64,000 nucleotides of DNA from Rhodamnia argentea (GCF_020921035.1 NC_063156.1:10614501-10678500), one strand, 5' to 3'; shown: positions 47,151 through 60,772, counted from the first letter of the stretch. Made by a program: numbers and translations. Notes: generated from the sequence alone by a model not told the origin.

Positions 47151-47261
47151 TTTTCGTTTCCGTGTTGAAAGTGGGTTCAAACCATGCCATGCCCAAGACA
47201 AATGGCAATGGGTTCAATTTCACCCAACTCACTTATACCGGATAACGAAGCCATTCAGATA

Positions 47262-47512
47262 GACGTGGCTAGTTCATCCAAACCGGCAATTCCGGTTCCT
47301 AGAAGAGGTGGAACCGGAACCGGCCCTTGAAGGGGCCGGTTCCCCGGGCCCAACGGCTCTTTCCCCCCAGGCCTCCCCCATTTTATTTTTTTAAATACCG
47401 GTCGGAACCGGCGGTTCCGGGCTGGTTCTGACAATTTAGAAACCGAAACCGGCCCTTGAGGACCGGTTCCGGTTCCGGTTCCAGACAAGTTCTAGGCCCC
47501 CGATTCCATTTT
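47262..47512. repeat. GC-rich palindromic GGAACCGG repeat
   Basis: A patch about 250 bases long with many copies of GGAACCGG or CCGGTTCC in both orientations, including GGAACCGGAACCGGCCCTTG on the left and AACCGGCCCTTGAGGACC and GGTTCCGGTTCCGG on the right. It is far more GC-rich than its surroundings and could fold into strong hairpins. Confidence 0.7.
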
Positions 47513-47664
47513 GACCATGTCTACATTCAAATGAAGAAAATAGACAGGAAAAAATAAGAAAAAGATTCGCTTGCCATGTCGAGAGACCGCATGAGGACGA
47601 CAGCTCAATTGATTCACATCAATTTATGCACGTTGAAGCGAGCATGCAACAACCAAAAGCGAAA

Positions 47665-48300
47665 AAATTATCAAAAAAATCTTAAATGTATTATAATTAT
47701 ATTAATTCAATTTTAATTTTTTAATTGAGTCTTAAACTTTTTATATTTATATTAATCCAGTTTATTTGATCGAAAATTGCTAACATAGAAGTCGCTCGTC
47801 CCACGTGATGGGCTCGTCGCCGACGTGATAATTTTTAATAATATTTTAATATTTTTGGGTCAATTTATTTATGTATTTATCTTTTTATTTATTCTTCCCT
47901 TCTTCCTCTAGCTAGTCTCTTGACCTCGGCGACCAGTCGGAGGCGAGGACCGGTGAGGTTTAGCCTTGCTAGGGGCAGAAAAGGGTGACTATTGAGGGCA
48001 AACCTCATCCAGCAACGCCGAGATTGGCCTTGCTAGCCCTCGCCTCTGGCCGGTCGCCGAGCTCGGGCAATGGCTAGAGGAAGAAGGGAAGAAAAACAAA
48101 GAAAAAGAAAAAAAGGAAAAAAGGAATTCAAAAAATAAATAGGAAATTCAAAAATATTAGGATGTTAATGAAAATTATCCATGCCACACGTAAGATAGTC
48201 GGCGTCCATGTCAACAATTTTCGACCGAGTGGAGTGAATTGACATAAATAGGATGAGAACTGTATTGATATATTTGTAAAAGGTTTAGAACATTTTTGGT
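47665..48300. repeat. Palindromic MITE-like repeat, family A, second copy
   Basis: Has arms like the copy at 46640: AAATGTATTATAATTATATT at the left, and phrases such as GTATTGATATATTTGTAAAA followed by AGGTTTAGAACATTTTTGG at the right. Two GGCGACCGG-type patches lie in the middle in inverted orientation. Confidence 0.45.
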
Positions 48301-48734
48301 AATTCTCCCACAAATATGGGGACGTGTCTCCGATTGGTTAGGCAGAGTCTCGAACCGATTCCGTCGGATACACTTCAATTCCAAACCTAGTTCCGGACAA
48401 ACTCATGTTTTGGGCTGGGATGAGATGGGATCTCTCAAATCAAGCCCCATCCTTCTGACTTCCAGGCTACAAAAGCAAGCCATTTACGAGTTAAACCAGA
48501 AAGTTCTAAAAGCCTACAAATTTTTTGAGGATGACCTTATTATCGAACGCGAAAATTCCAAACAATGACTTGAAGTGTCATCATTTTCTCAAATAAGGGT
48601 AGGACGTAAATTTTATTTTAAATAAAGGGTCTGAAATGCATAATTTGTTTCAAAGAACGGCATTACCAAGGGCATTTTCTTCATCTACTTTTTTTTTCTT
48701 TCATTTTCGCCAGTGGAAATCAAATTTTGAATAG

Positions 48735-51700
48735 ACTATTGATGTGAATGTTCAAGAGGTTGAGATGGAAAATAACGCTCTTGCAAAGGTTGCTGGTAAA
48801 GGCACGGTTGTATTAGATTTTCTTTTCGGAAAGAAGGTTATCATTCTTAATGTATTATTTGTACCCGAAATCATGAGGAACTTAGTTTCTGTTGATTTAC
48901 TTTGGTGAAAAGGGGTTTCGGGTTTTGTTTGAATCCAACACGGTTATCCTATCGAAGAATAGGTTATTTGTGGGAAAGGGCTATGTCAATGATGGTATGT
49001 GTCAACCGAGTATTAATAATAAGAATATATCTTCTGCTTATGTTGTTGATTCTCCCCATTTATGACATAATAGATTAGCGCATTTAAATTTTTATTATTT
49101 AAAGAATATGAAAAAAGTTAGATTCGATAAACTTTAAGGATGAATTTGATATGTGTGAAATCTGTGCTAAGTCCAAATTGACAAAGAAGCTATTTGCTAG
49201 TGTTAAGAGAAATTCGAATTTATTCGATTTAGTCCATAGTAACATATGCAAGTACAATGGCGTGTTAACATGTAGTGATAAAGGGTATTTTATTACCTCT
49301 ATGGATGATTGCAGTAGGTATATTTTTATCTTCTAAGATCAAAAGATGAAGCGTTTACCATGTTTAAGAAATATAAGGTTGAAGTGAAAAATCGATTAGA
49401 AAGGAAAATTAAAGTTTAATATTCAGATAAAGGTGGAGCATATTTTCTAAATAATTTTTCAGCCTTTTTGTGAATAACATGGTATTATTCATCAAGTTTC
49501 ACCATCATATAATCCTCAACAAAGCGGTTTGACAGAAAGAATAGGTCTCTATGAGAAATGGCTAATTATATGCTTTCAAATTTAAAGCTATCAATTAATC
49601 TTTGGGGATAGATATTGCTTATTGCATATTACATTCATAATAGAATACTATCAAAGAGAATAACATCAGTCCTTATGAATTGTGGTAATGTAGAAAACCA
49701 AACTTGTCATACCTTAAAATGTAGGGTGTTTGGTATACTATAGAGTATCGAATCTAAGAGGAAGAAACTTGGTCCTAAAGCTACCAACAGTGTTTTCATT
49801 GGATATGCTGAAAACAATAAAGTGTATAGGCTTCTTGATTTAGAGTCTAATGTCATTGTATAAATTCAGAGATGTTGAGTTATTTGAGAATAACTATTCT
49901 ATAGGTTTTGAAATTATTGATAATAATGTTCAAATACAATATACAAATAATTCAAAGCCTATGAATGCATAAGTAGATTCTCATGAGAAAACAAATTATT
50001 CTAAAGCCATAAATGAGCCTAGGAGAAGCACTAGAGCAAGAAAAGTGAAAGATTTAGATCCAAACTTTATTCCTCGTGTTTTTCTAGTTGAAGGAGACAG
50101 AGTAATAACATGGTAAATAAATGATGAAATGAACTCAATTTTGTCTAATAATACTTGGGTATTAGCAGACTTGCCAAAATGATCTAAACCTATTGGGTAC
50201 AAGTGAATTTTTAGGAGAAAATAGAATTTTGATGGTTCTATCCAAGCTTCAAGGCTAGGTTAGTTGCCAATGAGTATAGACAAAGAGATTGAAAAGATTA
50301 AATAGATTATTTTGATACATATGCTCCTATAGCACGTATAACATCTATTCCAATTCTTTTTATTTTAGCATCCATTTATAAACTTTGCGTTCATCAAATG
50401 GATGTCAAAACTAATTTCTTCAATGGAGATTTAAATGATGAAATATACATGAAACAATTAGAGGGTTTTGTTCTTCTTGGACATGAAAGGAAAGTATGTA
50501 AATTGATTGAATCTCTTTATGGGCTGAAGCAATCACTTAAGTAATGGCATAAAAGTTTGATTTAGTCATATTGTACAATAGTGTCAAACACAATAGTGCC
50601 AATAAGTGTATCTATTCTAAATTCACTAAATATTATGGTGTTTTAGTATGCTTATATCTTGACGATATGCTTATTTTTGGAACCAATATGACTGAAAGAT
50701 TTTGGTGAAGTAGATACTATCTTGGAAATTAAAGTTAAAAATCATAGAGAAGGTTACTCTTTTAAGTCAAAATGATTACATTGAGAAGGTGCTAAAATAC
50801 ATTTAAGCATCTTAGTTTCAAAGAAATGAATACTCCAATTGATACCAGTGTTAAATTAAATTATAGAATTGATAGAGCAATAGAACTACTTAAATATGAA
50901 GATGCTATATGGTCTTGAATATATGCGATACATTGTACTAGACATGATATTGCTTTTTCCGTGTATAAGTTGAGTAGATATATTAGCAATCCAAGTATAA
51001 AGCATTGGAATGGTCTCACTAGAATTTTTATTATCTTAAGAAAACTAAAAATTTGGAGATTATTCTATAATAATTATTCAAGTATTAGAATGATACACTT
51101 GTGCTAGTTGGATTATTAGCGTGGGAGATAAACATTCTACTTCTGGATGGATCTTCACGGTAGGTGGATGTGCTATATTTTGGGCGAGCAAGAAATACAT
51201 ATGAATAATTCTCTCAATAATGAAATATAGAACTTCTCCTTGAAACAAGATCTTAGTATATGTGCAGTATATCTGATCCTATAAATTTAAAGTAACAAGT
51301 TTAAAGCTATAGTTACTTGTAACTTTGATAGAGTTTTGAGGTACTTGCAATAAATAAAGATTTAATTCGAAATAGACCTTTATCTATGTATATTAATGTC
51401 ATGAAATTTTTTGATGTATTTTATTTTTAAATATTATTTAGAAATCTATTTTCACAAACAAAGGGGAGAATTGTTGACATTTGTTTGTCAAACAAACGAA
51501 AGTGTATTTTCCTTCTCCCACATAGGAAAGATGGAAAATGTGATGCACTTTATAAGTGAAAGGCTATTCTAGGCCTTCGAATGAAGAAATGGGTTAAGTG
51601 GGTTAGACTCAACTATACTCGCATGCGGGTGTGCTATTATTAGGCGTACTTAACACTTTGCACGGTCACGGATCGAGGCTGTCACTTATCAACTATTATT

Positions 51701-52309
51701 TTTTTTATTTCTGAAATAATAGTAATAAATTAACTGTTGTGTCCTAGCAAAACAGTGCAATTGTTCACATAGAAGTTGTCGTTATTTTTATTAATTAATT
51801 GTGTCTAATGGTTATTTGTGGATCCTACAACCTTTAAAAGGTTGCAATTTTCAGAGATGACAGTTTTCAACAAGAAGAGTTGTGTTTGAATTAATAATTT
51901 TTTAAACACGAAGTATTGTGTTCGAATTACAGTTTTTTATACATGAAAAGTTGTGTTTTATTAGACACGAAAGTTGTGTCCTATTTGGAATAACATGAAA
52001 AGTTGTGTTCTTTCCGTTATTATAAATTAAACAATTCTATTCATTATTTACAACTTCTTCTTTTTTCATTTTCGTTTCTTTCCAAAAGAAAAATACAGTC
52101 ATTGTTTCCGACTATTCCCCCGTGAGTTCTTAGAGAAATATCAGAATTACCATCTAATATTCTTATTTCGAGACTTTGTTGTATCTTGAAGGATTTTTAC
52201 TGGTAACTATTAGCAATGTTGTGAGGCAAATAATCCCTTAAAAAGAAATATTATCACGCCTCAAAGTCTAATTTCATTCGTTCCAATTCGTGTATCATAT
52301 TTTCTAACA
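48735..52309 (+). mobile_element. Decayed, 5'-truncated Ty1-copia retrotransposon with 3' LTR
   Basis: In order on the plus strand: a gag-pre-integrase piece (NVLFVPEIMRNLVSVDLL and SPHL.HNRLAHLNF), an integrase piece at 49151-49336 (CEICAKSKLTKKLF, CSDKGYFITSMDDCSRYIF), a GYAENNKVYRLLDLES piece, a reverse transcriptase piece near 50330-50540 (MDVKTNFFNGDLNDEIYMKQ, LIESLYGLKQ) and YLDDMLIFGTN near 50650. Many stops and frameshifts break it. A polypurine tract (CAAAGGGGAGA) then precedes the LTR. There is no gag, PBS or 5' LTR. Confidence 0.88.
51474..52309 (+). repeat. 3' LTR of the copia element
   Basis: Starts TGTTGACATTTG after the polypurine tract and ends TTTCTAACA, giving the usual TGTT...AACA borders; about 836 bases. 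Near 51870-52010 it contains five imperfect repeats of an ACACGAAAAGTTGTGTT-like phrase, some of which are self-complementary (ACACGAAGTATTGTGTTCG). No matching 5' LTR is present, so its start and end rest on motifs only. Confidence 0.65.
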
Positions 52310-55300
52310 AACACGTCGTCAGATCCCATCCAATCCCATGCCATAGTCCAGGACCATTACAACGAAAAATAGAACTGTCAATTCACAACCTATCTGGCCA
52401 TTTTTCTGATCAAAGTCACTTTTTTGGGCTGGTGACACTTTGTGGACCAGTCACGGCCCTTTATCCGCCGCTCTCCAGCACATGGGATTTGATCCCAAAG
52501 AAATGCAGAAGAACCATTTTTCTAACTGAAGCTTAAACTAATACAACAATGATGCACGCAGCTTCACTTTTTTTTTTTTTTCAAGCATGCATCAGAGGCA
52601 ATTGTTCGGCGATGGGGGGAGAAGTGTGTGTGATTATTGTGACAGAGATGGTGATGTGTATCGCATACACTTTGGTTCAGCTCATCAGACTTGCCCCAAG
52701 TATTTGACAAGTTTCGATCTCTGCCCAATTTTTCTAATGAAGCTAATCTGCTTTTTGTGATTGAACCGGTCAAAAAGTGGCCCATTTATAGCCACAATGA
52801 TTAAGCCATCCACGCTTTGAACTTAAGCAACTTTCATTGCAAATTGCAGTCATGCTGATATTAAATTGGGTTCACGTCACGAAAAGCCATAAATTGATAT
52901 ACCTATTGATAAATTTATTCAAAATTAATATTTTAATCATAAAAAACTCCAAATTGGCCAACTAATGATAAATTTATTCCAAAGTGATATTTTGATTATC
53001 AAAAATCCCAAACTTAGTATATCTGTGATAAATTTACCGTATGTTAGTTTCCGTTAAATTGGGTTAATAAAATGAAAAAGTCTAAACTAATACATTTGTG
53101 ATGAACGGAAGGTAAAACCCCAAACTGGTATGCCCGTCAACAATCGGGTATTATTCAACTCGGAAATCCGATGGTAAAATTTAACGGAAACTAGCGAATG
53201 GTAATTTTTTCGTAGGTGTACCATTTAGGTTTGTGACATGTATACCAGTTTGAAATTTTTCGTGATATTAACCTTATTAAAATTTGAAACTTTCTGTTCT
53301 AGACCTTATATCTATCTGAATAGAAGAAGTGTCAAAATGTGTCTAAAATTCATATTTAACCCGTATTTAATGGTGGTTGATCATAAATGGGTTGCTTAAA
53401 TTTTAAAAGTGGGTCATACCTAAGTTACTTAGAAATTTAATGGGCCCTAAATTGATTTTAAATAGATCATAAATGGATTAGCTATGGTAACTACTTTAAA
53501 TGAGACATAAATAAGTTTTTTGAACATCTAAAAAAAATTGAATTTTTTTAATAATCTATTATTTTATTTTATTTTTTATATTTTTCTTTTCTATATTTTT
53601 CTTTTGTCCTCCTTTTCCTCCTACCTCCACTGCGATAGCCACCAGCGAAAGTTCACGGCCTAAGGCGAGGTGACCTCGAGGCTAGTCGGGATCTGGCGAG
53701 CCTCATGCTCGCTGAGATCTGGACAGAGCTGTCCACGAACCGACTACAAGGGACGATGGAGCTGACCGAGGGCGACGATGAAGGAAGATGGAACGACCAT
53801 GGCTAAACATATCTGAGCAATGCGACGAGGGAGAAAGATGACGACCATGGCTAAACAGATCTGAGCAAATTTTTCGTTTTCTTTAATTCTGTTCCACATC
53901 AGCATGCAAATGTCAATTTTTTATTAGATTTGAGTAAGAACTATATGCCACTTCAGCGGTTGATGTAGTAGTAACAAACCACAGAATATTTTCTTGGAGG
54001 ATGGAGGAGCGAGGAAAAAGAAAAAAAAATAAAAAAATATCTTTTAAAAAATAAAAAATAAAAAAATTCACTAAATTTGTATTGCACAAAAGGTGATTTA
54101 GCAATATCATTTTTTTAATCAAATTGTAAGAAACAAGTGTTGTATTATTTGGTTAAATATAAAAAGATTTAAGAAATATAGATCGGGTGTGGATTGGGTA
54201 GGTATGGATCATTAAATTTGTACTTCATGAAATTGAGTCAAAATGGGTTAAATGAGTTAATACGGGTCAACTCATATTTGACCCAACACGACCAATCCGT
54301 TTGATAGCTCTGCTGAATAGCTCTTGTTTCTTATACTCGTTCGGGAGGATCTGGCTATGTGATTTTGCCTTAGCCATAATCAATCACAATTGATGTGGGC
54401 TAGATCGCTTCTAAAGGTTGGTAAAATGTGGTAGGCCAAATCAATCATCATGCAGAAATCTTGGGAAGAGGTGTTTTTCCAATAGATTTAGTTAATCAGG
54501 TGTGGGTCAAACAAAGTTAATTCTAAACAATAAATGCTGTTGATGTAGATCATGTGGCACAATAATAGCTCAGCCAGTCGCTTTCTCCATTTAACATGCA
54601 ACAACTTCTCTTTGATTAAACAAAGTACTCCTTTTGCAGACCCCAACAAAAGAAAATTTTTTTGCCCTTTTTCTGGCGACTCCCAAAAATATAATACCAA
54701 AAAGAAATTACTGAACTCTTTCTTTTACCATGTGCCAAAATTAGTATGCAAATGATATGTTGGCAAAAAGGAATGACCAAAGCTAAACCCTTCTATGACC
54801 AAAAAAAAAAAAAAAAAAAAAAGCTAAACCCTTCTGCCGGAAGTTTTCTATTTTCAGCGTTGTGTGGAAAAGAGTGAAAAAGGCATAGCCCCCCACCACA
54901 TTGATGGCACATCTTGGAGACTATTTACAGCTCAAAAGAGGTTGCGCCCTCTCTCCTTGCACTACCAAAATAAAAAAGTTCAAGGACCAAGATTCATGTG
55001 GTCTCGCTCCCCAAATTTCCTAACTTAGGTATGTTCATTTTCCTCATTTGCTACGTACGATTTTCCGTCGCAGTCATTGCGTCAATGCACTAATACCTAG
55101 ATGAGAGATTTCGTGCTAGATTCCATTTCTCTATTTCGAAATACAAAAGGAGGGAGAGATCACTTAATCGTAATGGTGGTTTTCTTCACATAGATAAAGA
55201 AAAGGGAATAAAAAAGATGAAGGAGATAGGTCGTCAGCGAGGTTGGGTCAAGTATGGAAACATTAGTTGAGGTCGAGAAATGCATGGCCCCAAAAAAAAA

Positions 55301-56110
55301 AGTTGGGGTCAAGAAAAAATGTTCATGTTCACATGGTGTCCTTGATTCTAGGGTCGATTATGCTCTTATGAATGGACATGGATGGGGCCATGTTGAAGAA
55401 AAGAAAGCTCAGGGCACTGACATTTTTGCCAATCTAATCCGTCTGCTTGGAAAAATGTCAATATGAGCAGTTGACCGAGTCGTAGGATGTAGTTGGTGGT
55501 CTTGAAATGCGACGGGACATACGGCAGTTCTAATTGAAATTTCGCGGGCTAATTTCGAAGTTTGAATGGCAATGGAGGAAGAACCTTGTGAAGTGCTGTG
55601 GAGCAAAAACCTCTACAAAGATATGGCATGCCAATCTCCCACAAGGGCTAAAATTCACCTTCTATCCCATCACCATCTATCAAATTTTATATTAGGCAAA
55701 GGTGAGAGATTTAGGTGTTGTACCGAACAATTCATGAGGTGCAATAATATAATGATTCTCTCTAAATGAGCGCCTTCGGACACATATTGAACGTGTCTAA
55801 ATTGAAATAATTCAATTGTTGGAATACCAATTTCGTATGATACAAGAGGAAAATACGTCTTGAGATCAGGGTCGGTCAATTGTTTAACGAGTGCTTTGAA
55901 GATCACCACGGTCAATCGAAGGGATACCAGACAGAGGCTGTTGAGAACTGCCAGTCGGGTGGCAGTTGTGAAAGTGACTGTTTCGGGGCTAGTGATTGAG
56001 AAAAAAAAACATAAGCAACGAGGTCCCCCATGGATAAAAGCTTGAAAGAGACCACGCTTTGATTTCTAGGCATCACCTTCTCTCCGTGTCATCGCTCTCA
56101 CTTCTTGCAT
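52310..56110. other. Gene-poor stretch with MITE-like repeats
   Basis: No gene is supported. About 52850-53290 looks palindromic: AAAATCCCAAACTTAGTATA at the left faces TGTATACCAGTTTGAAATTT at the right, with a GTTTCCGTTAAATT and TTTAACGGAAAC pair inside. About 53340-54310 has TAACCCGTA and ACGGGTCAA phrases near its ends and may be another such element. A 22-base A run lies at about 54801. Confidence 0.45.
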
Positions 56111-56117
56111 CACCAAC

Positions 56118-56124
56118 TATATAT
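56118..56124 (+). promoter_or_regulatory. Likely TATA box of the IQD gene
   Basis: TATATAT lies about 35 bases before a CAACAGGTAAAA sequence, which looks like the end of a short leader exon and a splice donor. A CT tract (56161-56184) follows in the putative leader intron. If so, the 5' leader is spliced before the coding start at 56813. Confidence 0.35.
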
Positions 56125-56812
56125 CATTGTGGAGCAGACAACCCTCAACAGGTAAAACACCTCTCTCTCTCTCTTTCTCTCTCTGCTTACAGAGCAGGGT
56201 TTGGGTGGACAAGCTCTTGCCAAATGACTTCACAGAAGTGCCCGGATGTCTGGTGCTGATGTCCTGTGAGTTCTTCATCATGGTATTTGCGCAGTGTACT
56301 ATGTTGTCTGGGAATATTGGTTCCTTCTTTTCATTTTAGGGGCTGGTTAGGAACTGTATACAAACATGCCGTGCAATTAAGGTCAAGTTTCCTCCTTTTT
56401 GAAGGTTTATGAAAGAGGTGAGTTTCCTCAGTAAACGCATGTCATTGCCCAGTCTTTTTCTGGCGTAGATGCTGTGGCAGGGTTAACCACTTGTGCGGTT
56501 CTTTGATGAACCTCTTAAATTCTTAATGCATGCACAGTTCAATTGGGTCCTGGAATCACTGCTGTTTGACTTTTCCTGTACTTTGTTTCGGTGATGTTGG
56601 TATTAATGTCTTTTGACTTGGCTTGCTTTGATGGGACGGAAGAGAAATCTTTGTTCTGTGGCCTAATTTTTTTTGGTGGGGACTTTCGAATTTCATCTCG
56701 GAACTGTGATAATTCTTTGTGTGAAGGCATGGATTCTTTTGTTTCTTTTGAAAGCTTCTTGATCATCGAGAGGGTTTCGTGAAGTCAAAGATGAATTCTT
56801 CCTGAATGTTAT

Positions 56813-59097
56813 ATGGGGAAGAAGATGTGTTGGTTCGGCTGGATAAAGAGGATCTTTGTCCCTGACTCAAGAGGAAAAGCAGAAAAGGTTGTCCTAAAAC
56901 CCCTAATCTTTCCTGTTCTGTACTGATTTTAGCTTTTGTGAGGAAGATACATATAGTTTTGGGTGTTGAATGCAGAAATCAAGGAAGTGGGGGTGGTTGT
57001 TTGGAGGGCTTAAGCTCAAACAATGCCCTCAACTTGCAGCACCACATGCGAAATTGAGTCGGGCGATGGAGGAACAGAGGAAGCATGCCCTGACAGTCGC
57101 CATGGCCACGGCGGCCGCTGCCGAGGCAGCAGTTGCAGCCGCCCATGCCGCAGCAGAGGTGGTCCGGTTGACCGGCGCTTCTCAAACACAGCATCGCAGT
57201 TACAGAGGAGATCCACACTCGGCTGCCATCAGAATTCAAAGCGCTTTCCGGGCATATCTTGTGAGTGTTGTTGTTACTCTGGCACTTTAGATGACAAATT
57301 TCAGAATTCATTCATCAAAGTAATGTTTCACTTATATCTGCTGAGTCTGAATCTCATGTGGGAAGAGCTACTTTACCAATTATAGAACAATTATTAGCAT
57401 TTAGGGTTGAAGAATGGATGAGATAGAAGTTGTTACTCAGGAATTTCTCAGTCCCAGTGTAATCACCTCATTCTGGCAGTTACCCTGCACATCTAGTTTC
57501 GTTTTTAGTTTCTTAGTACTCCACAGAATGCTGTTTGAGAATTAGTACGATTCTTTATGTCGTCGTGGCTTCTATCCTCAAATCTGCGGTAGAGACGCCA
57601 ATGCAGAAATCGAAACAACCGAACATCTGTTCAGATTATATGAACCTTGTTTGCTACCATGTGGCCATATCTAATGAACTTAACAGATGTTGGCAGCCAT
57701 CTGTTATTATCTAATGATTTGAACACAGAATCTAGAAGCGTTGTGGAATTTCCTAGGACGAGTTCCACAAGACATGTGCCAGCTTAATTCGTGGCATTGC
57801 TTGTTATTTCTTCTGAAATGAACACGTACTTGTTTATTCTGACAATGTTGCTTGTCGAGAGTTCAAACAGGCGAGGAAGGCGTTCCGTGCACTAAAAGGA
57901 CTGGTGAGGCTACAAGCTATTGCCCGTGGCAGAGCTGTGAGACGCCAAAGAGTTGCCACACTGAAGTGTTTGCCTCCCTTTAGTGCGAGTATGCAACCTT
58001 CTGTCCTGCAAAGGAGTGCATCCCGAAATGGAGGCTGTGAAGTTTGTGAGAAGAAAGATCTTTCCAAGTCCAGAAGAGAACAAGCAGAAACAGAAGCAAA
58101 GGTAGATCAGATTTGTTGCATCAAAAACTACTTTGGTAGATCAGATTTGTTGCATCCAAAACTACTTTCCCATAAACCGCAGATTGATGTCGGGTACTTT
58201 TTAAATAGTACCTCTAATTTTATAAGGCTGCATAAAAATTTGTCATTGACGAGCAACATCGATTGTACTGCTGGAAACATTGTCCTTGCATCGGGCAGCT
58301 CGATTGCCCCAGCCAGAGGATTTGGAACTGCAGCGCATACTCGAAGGCAGACCTTGAAGCCAATCTGCTAAGGAAGCAAGATGCAATAAGCAAAAGAGAG
58401 CGTATGAAGAAATTTTCATACTCCCACCGGGTATTTCCATGCTGTCACAACTCTTATTCTTATGGACAAAGGCATCTGTGTTAGCCCAAATCCTAACAAC
58501 CCCAATATAATTGATTGGATGCACCTAATTGTTTCCTTCGTGGGAGCTTCTGCATTTTCTCAGGAAGGACGAGGTCCTCAAGTTCCGGAAGAATTTCAAT
58601 GGACCAAGGACTATGGGAGGTGGAGCTGCCGCCTAGAGCCGTGGCCCGACTCAGATGCTTACGCGGACGAGAGACCACAGACTTCAATGCCCATTGCACA
58701 TTCGGATGCAAATAGTGGCAAAAGACACGAAATTAGACGAGAGAAGCTGGGAAGCACCCGCGACAAGGATTTAAGCGAGGTGCTGAACATTCCATCTCTA
58801 CCAAGGAGATCGTTTGGTCATGCGAAACAGTTATCAATCACCGACGATGGCACCGTTCCTAGTTCGCCAGTTTTTCCTACTTACATGGCGATCACCGAAT
58901 CCGCAAAGGCAAAAGCGAGGTCCATGAGCACGCCGAAGCAGCGAGTCGGATACTTTGATGCTGCGCATGATCAGGGTTTCTTCTGTAAGAATGGACTCTC
59001 TCTGTCATACTCTTTCAATAACGGGGACTATGGGAGCGCAAATAGGAACATCGCAACTTCTCGAAGAGTATCAGAAGGCACAAATCGTCGATACTGA
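56813..59097 (+). CDS. IQD-family calmodulin-binding protein
   Basis: Five exons fit in phase: 56813-56887, 56976-57260, 57871-58101, 58299-58430 and 58564-59097, giving 418 residues. The start [20 protein letters not shown] is typical of the family. The IQ67 domain lies at about residues 105-170: [14 protein letters not shown], then [20 protein letters not shown], with the first IQ motif split by an intron at the conserved place for IQD genes. Before it, a run of alanines and valines ([20 protein letters not shown]) forms a helix. Exon 4 gives [14 protein letters not shown]. The C-terminus has a DUF4005-like part with [23 protein letters not shown] proteins bind calmodulin and tether it to microtubules or membranes. 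Exon 4's acceptor was chosen because reading on through the intron ends in a non-family tail. Confidence 0.9.
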
Positions 59098-60772
59098 CCT
59101 GTTGGAAGCCTAAACCCCGCCGCGCTTCACCCGTCACCGAGGCCACACAAGATCGAAACTAACTTACACTGGTGTCTTCTCTTGCCACGGATGCTTGGAA
59201 TATGTTTTTTTGAGTACATAATCCATCAGTAGGTAATTGCCAATGCCTTTCGTTTACCTTTGTGCTGGTTTTTTGGGGGTGCTTGTGGTTTGTCATTGCA
59301 GCTGTTTGAGCTTTGCCTTTTGCGTTCTTTTTCCTTCTTGGTTTTTTCTGAAAGAGCATTCCGTGCAACAAGGAGTGGGTTTGTGTTGGATAGTTTCCTT
59401 TCATGATACTAGTCATGTAATTTTAGTTTCTTTCTTCGCCCGCCGGGCCGCAGAATTGCTGTATGGTTGCCCTGTTACAGAAACTTTCCTCCTGATCGAA
59501 CGGACATTGTGCGGTATTTTATTGGTGAAAGTCCAATCTTAGTCCCTCAACTCGCACTCTTTTTCCAATCAAGTCTTGAACTTTTAATTTGTCTGATCAA
59601 ATCCTTGAACTTTTATGACTTTCATCATCATCCCTTCGGCTCCAAAAATTCAAATGAATTGGAGCTGCTTGTTCATCTGAGATGGCAAGAGCCTGACATG
59701 GAAAAAGCTTCTCGCCGACTTATGCGCAGCTCGAAGATGAAGACCACGTCCAGACCTCGAGTAATAAAGTTTCTCAACACGAACACTGCAAATTGAGTTC
59801 TCAACGTCAAACTTCTTGTACCCGGTTTCTTTTTTAATCTCATACAACATTTGGAAGACGTTCTTTATTTTACAGGCCCCTTCAAGGGTCCATTCGGAGT
59901 TACCTCCTCTTCACATCTGCAACTGGATTGGTGTTTATACGCTCTTGCACCGTAAGATTGACGGCCTTCCACCGGCCAAAAGGGAATGGACACTTCCGGT
60001 GACTGTTCGTAGCGAGCCCACCATTCGCTGTGAACAGAGCATAAAGGAGCTGTGAACAGAGCAAGGTGTTGGACATTCGCTTGGCTAGGCCTAGAAGCAT
60101 TAAGGATTACCAATGCCATTTTCGAAGTCAGTGCCCGGGAGACTTGAGTAAGCCCGATGTTGGATTCTCCTTGGCCAGGGGTCGCTTGGCCGCCCGGCGC
60201 CAGATTTGGCTCACTGGACCTGAGCCCTTTGCCGGAGCCGCCGAAGGGTTTGAATATTTAAAAAAAAAAATGAAGAGAATTACGGCCAAAAACCTTTGCA
60301 AATTTTTATTTTTGGCAAATATTACTTAACCTAAAGTTACTTTTCAAAAGATTTTTTTAACCAAATACCACATTACCCCAAAGCCCTTAAGTCCCCGCCG
60401 ATGGCCAGTGACCCTAGGAAACGAAAGATACAGAAGAAAAGGTTCTCGAATCTCTATTGATTCAAAGGCTTAAAGGCCTTTGCATTTTCCCAAGGCCCAT
60501 TTCCAAAGCCGAGCCAAACTCAACCTCTAAGTAAAGCCGAACTTAGTTTGATGCGTTGAAATTGAGTCAAATACAATCGACTGGAGTAAATGGTCGAAAC
60601 AAACGGAGTATTCATCGTCGGAATAGAGGTATAATCCCTTCACCTCTTCAGTATACTTTATTGAAGAACCTTAATCGATTCGACTAGTAATGCTTCTTTT
60701 ATTTTCATGGGGCAATCACATGCTCTCGTTGCACTCCCACGGCATCACAATAGCACGTACCAAGACGCTCTC
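59098..60772. other. Intergenic stretch downstream of the IQD gene
   Basis: Holds the IQD 3' untranslated region and AT-rich spacer. At about 59525-59620 it reads like a common plant repeat (GTCCCTCAACTCGCACTC, then TTGAACTTTTAATTTGTC and CCTTGAACTTTT). No further gene is supported. Confidence 0.45.

Noticed and set aside
58102-58371. Read-through of IQD exon 3 to a stop at 58371
   Set aside because: The tail has no family similarity, whereas splicing at 58101 to 58299 restores the conserved SKRERMKK segment and frame; it could still be a retained-intron form.
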